Origin: Burkholderiaceae bacterium
GTDB lineage: Bacteria; Pseudomonadota; Gammaproteobacteria; Burkholderiales; Burkholderiaceae_C
Assembly: GCA_026125795.1 (NCBI GenBank)
Contig: JAHCKM010000003.1
Location: forward strand, 310,001-374,000
DNA length: 64,000 nucleotides
Reading direction: 5' to 3'
The notes under the pieces: model-generated
Seen by the model: the letters and a program-made list of their open reading frames with translations, nothing else
What the model was told of the DNA's origin: nothing
Databases searched by the model: none
In this document: positions 60,924-64,000 of the stretch, in pieces
Layout: each line of letters opens with the position of its first letter
Position numbering within the stretch: position 1 is the first letter of the stretch
Position numbers and translations under genes: made by a program

Positions 60924-62193
60924 GCACGACTCCCGACGTGTCCTGCGACGCGATCTCGTCGTCGCGTGCCGCGCCCCACAGCGCGTACGCTGCGCCGGCG
61001 CCGAACAGCAACACCAGTGCGGCCAGCCCGAACGGTGCCGCGGGGTGCAATGCGAACAGCGACCCCGCGCTGAACGAGCCGAGGGCTTGGCCCAGATTGC
61101 CTGCCGCGGCCTGCCTGCCGAGAAGCCTTCCGGCTTCGGACCGATCACGCTCCAGCAGTTCGTAGGACAGCACCGGCGCGATCAATCCGACACCGGTGCC
61201 CACCACGGCGATCAGCAGGCCCAGCGCGCCCGCATCGGACACCGCGGCCATGAAGGCCAGCGCCAGGGCCGACGCGGCGAAGGTGGCGGCAACCCAGCGC
61301 TGATCGATGCGCCGCCGCACGGCCGGAAACAGCAACGCCGACTGGGCAGCGAGCATCGCGACGCTGCAGGTCACGAACATGACGGCCATCGCGCTGCCGG
61401 TGAGCCCGAGCGTCTGGCCTCCCAGGAGGGTGAAGCCGACTTCGAAGGTGCCGACGGCGAACGACGCCAGCGCGGCCAGCACCATCGATGCCAGCACGAA
61501 GCGGCGGCGCAGCGTCGTGGCCGGCGGTGCGCTCGCTCCTGCGGCCGGCGCGCCACTGCGTGCGAGGCCGCCGGGCGTCAGCAGCAAGAGCGGTACGCCC
61601 ACCATGGCGATCAGCAACGCGGGCCAGTTCACCATGCTCGGCATCTGCCCGAGGCTCATGCCCATGACGGGACCGGCGAGCCAGCTGCCGAACGGAGGCC
61701 CCGCGAGAAAACCGACGAACGATGCGCCGCCGAGCAGCACGAACCGGCGGTTGCGATCGGCGGACGTGCTGATGTCGGCGATGTAGGCCTGCGCGGTCGG
61801 CACGATCGCGGCCGCGCCCGCCCCGGCCAGCAGGCGGGCGCCGTAGACGGCGCCGAGGCTGGGCGCCAGCGCGGCGGCTGCGCTTCCGACGAGAAACGCG
61901 GCGAACCCCGCCATCAGCACCACCGGTCGGCCGTGGCGATCGGACAGACGACCCCACCAGGGCGCGAACAGGAAGACTGCAAACGTGTAGACGCCTCCCA
62001 GCATGCCGACATGCCAAGCCAGGCGCCGCGGCGCATCCGGCCCGATGTACTGCGCCAGGTAAGGCTGAATCAGCGGCAGCCCAACGCCGTAGCCCAGCGA
62101 GACCACGAACACCATCGCGCCGAGCAGTGCCATCGCCATGGCCGACTCGCGCTGCTCGACAGCGCGCGTCAGGGTCAGGCCGGGCTGAGTCAC
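60913..62193 (-). CDS. MFS transporter, paralogue of 44420-45664
   Basis: A 426-residue 12-TM MFS protein. HVGMLGGVYTFAVFLFAPWWGRLSDRHGRPVVLMAGF matches the same region of the MFS protein at 44420-45664, and helix 4 has GARLLAGAGAAAIVPTAQAYIAD. Drug- or metabolite-efflux type. The start is uncertain: GTG at 62193 is used because it keeps a short cytoplasmic N-terminus; GTG at 62205 (overlapping the ATPase stop) and ATG at 62139 are alternatives. Confidence 0.8.
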   Translation of the reverse strand: MTQPGLTLTRAVEQRESAMAMALLGAMVFVVSLGYGVGLPLIQPYLAQYIGPDAPRRLAWHVGMLGGVYTFAVFLFAPWWGRLSDRHGRPVVLMAGFAAFLVGSAAAALAPSLGAVYGARLLAGAGAAAIVPTAQAYIADISTSADRNRRFVLLGGASFVGFLAGPPFGSWLAGPVMGMSLGQMPSMVNWPALLIAMVGVPLLLLTPGGLARSGAPAAGASAPPATTLRRRFVLASMVLAALASFAVGTFEVGFTLLGGQTLGLTGSAMAVMFVTCSVAMLAAQSALLFPAVRRRIDQRWVAATFAASALALAFMAAVSDAGALGLLIAVVGTGVGLIAPVLSYELLERDRSEAGRLLGRQAAAGNLGQALGSFSAGSLFALHPAAPFGLAALVLLFGAGAAYALWGAARDDEIASQDTSGVVHDG

Positions 62194-62204
62194 GGCGCGA
62201 CCCA

Positions 62205-64000
62205 CTATGCCGCCGCGGCTGCGCCTGCCGTTGAGGGCTCGAGCGCAGCGCCGGTGGCACGCACCCTGCGAATGCCCGTCAGGCGCGTGCGCTTGAGCAG
62301 CAGGGCATTGATGGCCACCAGTGCCGAGCTGCCCGACATCGCTATCGCCGCCACCTCGGGGCTGATCGTGAACGGGTAGAACACACCGGCCGCCAGCGGG
62401 AAGGCCACCACGTTGTAGCTCACCGCCCACCACAGGTTCTGGTGCATCTTGCGCAGCGTTGCGCGCGACAGCTCGATCGCACCGACGACGTCGAACGGAT
62501 CGCTCTTCATCAGCACGACGTCGGCGCTTTCCATGGCCACGTCGGTGCCGGCGCCGATGGCGAAGCCGACATCGGCCTGGGTCAGTGCCGGCGCGTCGTT
62601 GATGCCGTCGCCGACCATGCCCACGCGTCGGCCCTGCGCCTGCAGCTCCTTGACCTTGGCGGCCTTGTCGCCCGGCAGCACGTTCGCCAGGACGATGTCG
62701 ATGCCGAGTTCCTTGGCGATGCGTTCGGCCGTAGCCTGGTTGTCACCGGTCAGCATGGCGACCTGCACGCCCTTGTCGTGCAGCGCCTTCACGGTATCGG
62801 CGGAGGAGGGGCGCACGGCGTCGGCGATCGCGATCAGGCCGATCAGCCGGCCGCCGTGGGCCACGTGGACCACCGTGCGTCCCTGGCCTTGCAGCTCGTT
62901 CGAGCGGGCATGCAGCCCGTCGAGGTCCACCGCGTTGGCATCCATCAGCGCCCGGTTGCCGAGCAATGCCCGCTGGCCGCGAACGACCGCCTCGGTGCCC
63001 ATGCCGTCGATGTTGGTGAATGCGCTCACCGGTTCGAGCGGCAGATCCTTGGCGCGTTTCAGCACGGCCAGCGCCAGCGGATGCTCCGACAGCTTCTCCA
63101 CCGAACCTGCGACGATCAGCAGCTCGTCTGCCGTGACGCCGGCGGCGGCGACGAGATCCACCACCTCGGGCTGGCCGAGGGTCAGCGTGCCGGTCTTGTC
63201 GAAGATCACCACGTCGAGCTTGGTCGCGTCTTCGAGCGCCGAGGCGTTCTTGAACAGGATGCCGTTCATCGCACCGAGTCCGGTGCCGACCATCACGGCC
63301 ATCGGCGTGGCCAGCCCGAGCGCATCGGGGCAGGCGATCACGAACACGGTGATGGTCAGCGTGAGCGCCAGCAGCACGGTCTGGCCCATCGCGAAATACC
63401 AGACACCGAAGGTCGCCAGGCCGATCAGGAAGGCCACCAGGACCAGCCATTGGGATGCCTTGTCCGCCAGCAGTTGTGCCGGTGCCTTGGAGTTCTGCGC
63501 CTGCTGCACGAGCTTGACGATCTGCGCCAGCGCCGTGTCGGCGCCGACCTTGGTGGCGCGGTAGCGGAAGCTGCCGCTCTTGTTGATGGTCGCGCCGATC
63601 ACGCTGTCGCCGATCGACTTCCTGACCGGCATCGATTCGCCGGTGAGCATCGATTCGTCCACCTGCGAACCGCCCTCGAGCACCTCGCCGTCGACCGGGA
63701 TCTTGTCGCCGGGTCGAATCAGCACGATGTCGCCCAGCAACACGTCGGCGGTCGGCAGCGTGACCTCGACGCCGTCGCGCACGACGGTGGCCTTCGGCGG
63801 CGCCAGGTCCATCAACGCGCGGATCGCTTCGGAGGCTCCCGCGCGCGCACGCATCTCGAGCCAGTGGCCGAGCAGGATGAACACCAGCAGCACGGACACG
63901 GCCTCGTAGAACTGCACGCCTTCGAAGAAGAACGTGGCACCCACGCTGAAGAGGTATCCCGTGCCCACGCTCAACACGACCAGCACGGCCATGTTGAGCA
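62205..64000 (-). CDS. Heavy-metal P1B ATPase with CPD metal motif (5' part outside window)
   Basis: The C-terminal three-quarters of a P-type ATPase; the N-terminus continues beyond base 64000. Actuator TGES, phosphorylation DKTGT, SEHPLA in the N-domain and [10 protein letters not shown] are present. The membrane metal site reads IACPDALG (bases 63324-63332), so CPC is replaced by CPD, with Asp at the third position. The other ATPase in the window keeps CPC. The change could alter metal choice (a hard ligand favours divalent ions). It begins the leftward set with MFS and the methyltransferase. Confidence 0.9.
   Translation of the reverse strand, partial: LNMAVLVVLSVGTGYLFSVGATFFFEGVQFYEAVSVLLVFILLGHWLEMRARAGASEAIRALMDLAPPKATVVRDGVEVTLPTADVLLGDIVLIRPGDKIPVDGEVLEGGSQVDESMLTGESMPVRKSIGDSVIGATINKSGSFRYRATKVGADTALAQIVKLVQQAQNSKAPAQLLADKASQWLVLVAFLIGLATFGVWYFAMGQTVLLALTLTITVFVIACPDALGLATPMAVMVGTGLGAMNGILFKNASALEDATKLDVVIFDKTGTLTLGQPEVVDLVAAAGVTADELLIVAGSVEKLSEHPLALAVLKRAKDLPLEPVSAFTNIDGMGTEAVVRGQRALLGNRALMDANAVDLDGLHARSNELQGQGRTVVHVAHGGRLIGLIAIADAVRPSSADTVKALHDKGVQVAMLTGDNQATAERIAKELGIDIVLANVLPGDKAAKVKELQAQGRRVGMVGDGINDAPALTQADVGFAIGAGTDVAMESADVVLMKSDPFDVVGAIELSRATLRKMHQNLWWAVSYNVVAFPLAAGVFYPFTISPEVAAIAMSGSSALVAINALLLKRTRLTGIRRVRATGAALEPSTAGAAAAA

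Overview
The window looks like chromosome from a high-GC betaproteobacterium of the order Burkholderiales, probably the Rubrivivax/Leptothrix/Comamonadaceae side. The signs are strong G/C third-position bias, a DUF4148-type exported protein, a GC-rich intergenic repeat typical of that group, and best-recognised homologues in beta- and gammaproteobacteria. This is inferred from family knowledge, not from a search. I see no rRNA, tRNA, CRISPR array or intact transposase. The left end carries the C-terminal remnant of a P4-type tyrosine recombinase and several broken genes, so the window reads as an accessory island grafted onto the chromosome.

Layout, left to right. 0-2.5 kb: recombinase remnant, a DUF4148 protein, two back-to-back MerR-type operators and a truncated merR. 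2.5-12.1 kb: a CMD-family protein, then a copper/silver module (His-rich exported protein, DUF2933 protein, a complete CusCBA-like RND pump with CusF fused to CusB), three tandem paralogous lipoproteins and a DUF411 protein. 12.2-25 kb: one long rightward run of short GlgC, glucan phosphorylase, an N-type F1Fo-ATPase operon (atpD-C-Q-B-E-F-A-G), the rhodoquinone methyltransferase rquA translationally coupled to it, then cytochrome c, a tetraheme NapC/NirT quinol dehydrogenase and an outer-membrane cytochrome-porin. 25-31 kb: lipoprotein, patatin, phospholipase-D-like lipoprotein, multicopper oxidase, cytochrome c, a dead cytochrome c and a Cys-rich copper-storage protein. 31-38 kb: CBS-BON protein, DUF302 protein, and a four-gene 2-oxoacid:acceptor oxidoreductase (porGAB plus a GltD-like FAD/Fe-S subunit). 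38-43 kb (leftward): archaeal-type GAPDH, DUF6629 protein, DegS-like protease, two TPM proteins, LemA and a second His-rich protein. 43-58 kb: MgtC-like protein, then a leftward gene set from a SHOCT protein through FabI, archaeal-type methionine adenosyltransferase, Cu P-type ATPase, FtsH, LolA-like protein, ABC ATPase, fused double FtsX permease, outer-membrane barrel and MFS. 58-64 kb: a fourth lipoprotein paralogue, cardiolipin synthase-like protein, VTT protein, methyltransferase, a second related MFS, and a second P-type ATPase running off the window.

How it may work together. Three perfect CRP/FNR-type dyads, and one degenerate dyad, lie in promoter regions. At least two have a -10-like hexamer at the spacing expected of a class II FNR promoter. 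With rhodoquinone synthesis, a quinol-oxidising multiheme cytochrome, an oxygen-sensitive 2-oxoacid oxidoreductase, glycogen breakdown and a spare rotary ATPase, the coherent reading is an oxygen-limitation/energy-stress island with copper handling and envelope repair. The strongest candidate for a new system is the rquA-cytochrome-porin block joined to the N-ATPase operon: a possible quinol-to-outside electron conduit that shares expression with an alternative ion pump.
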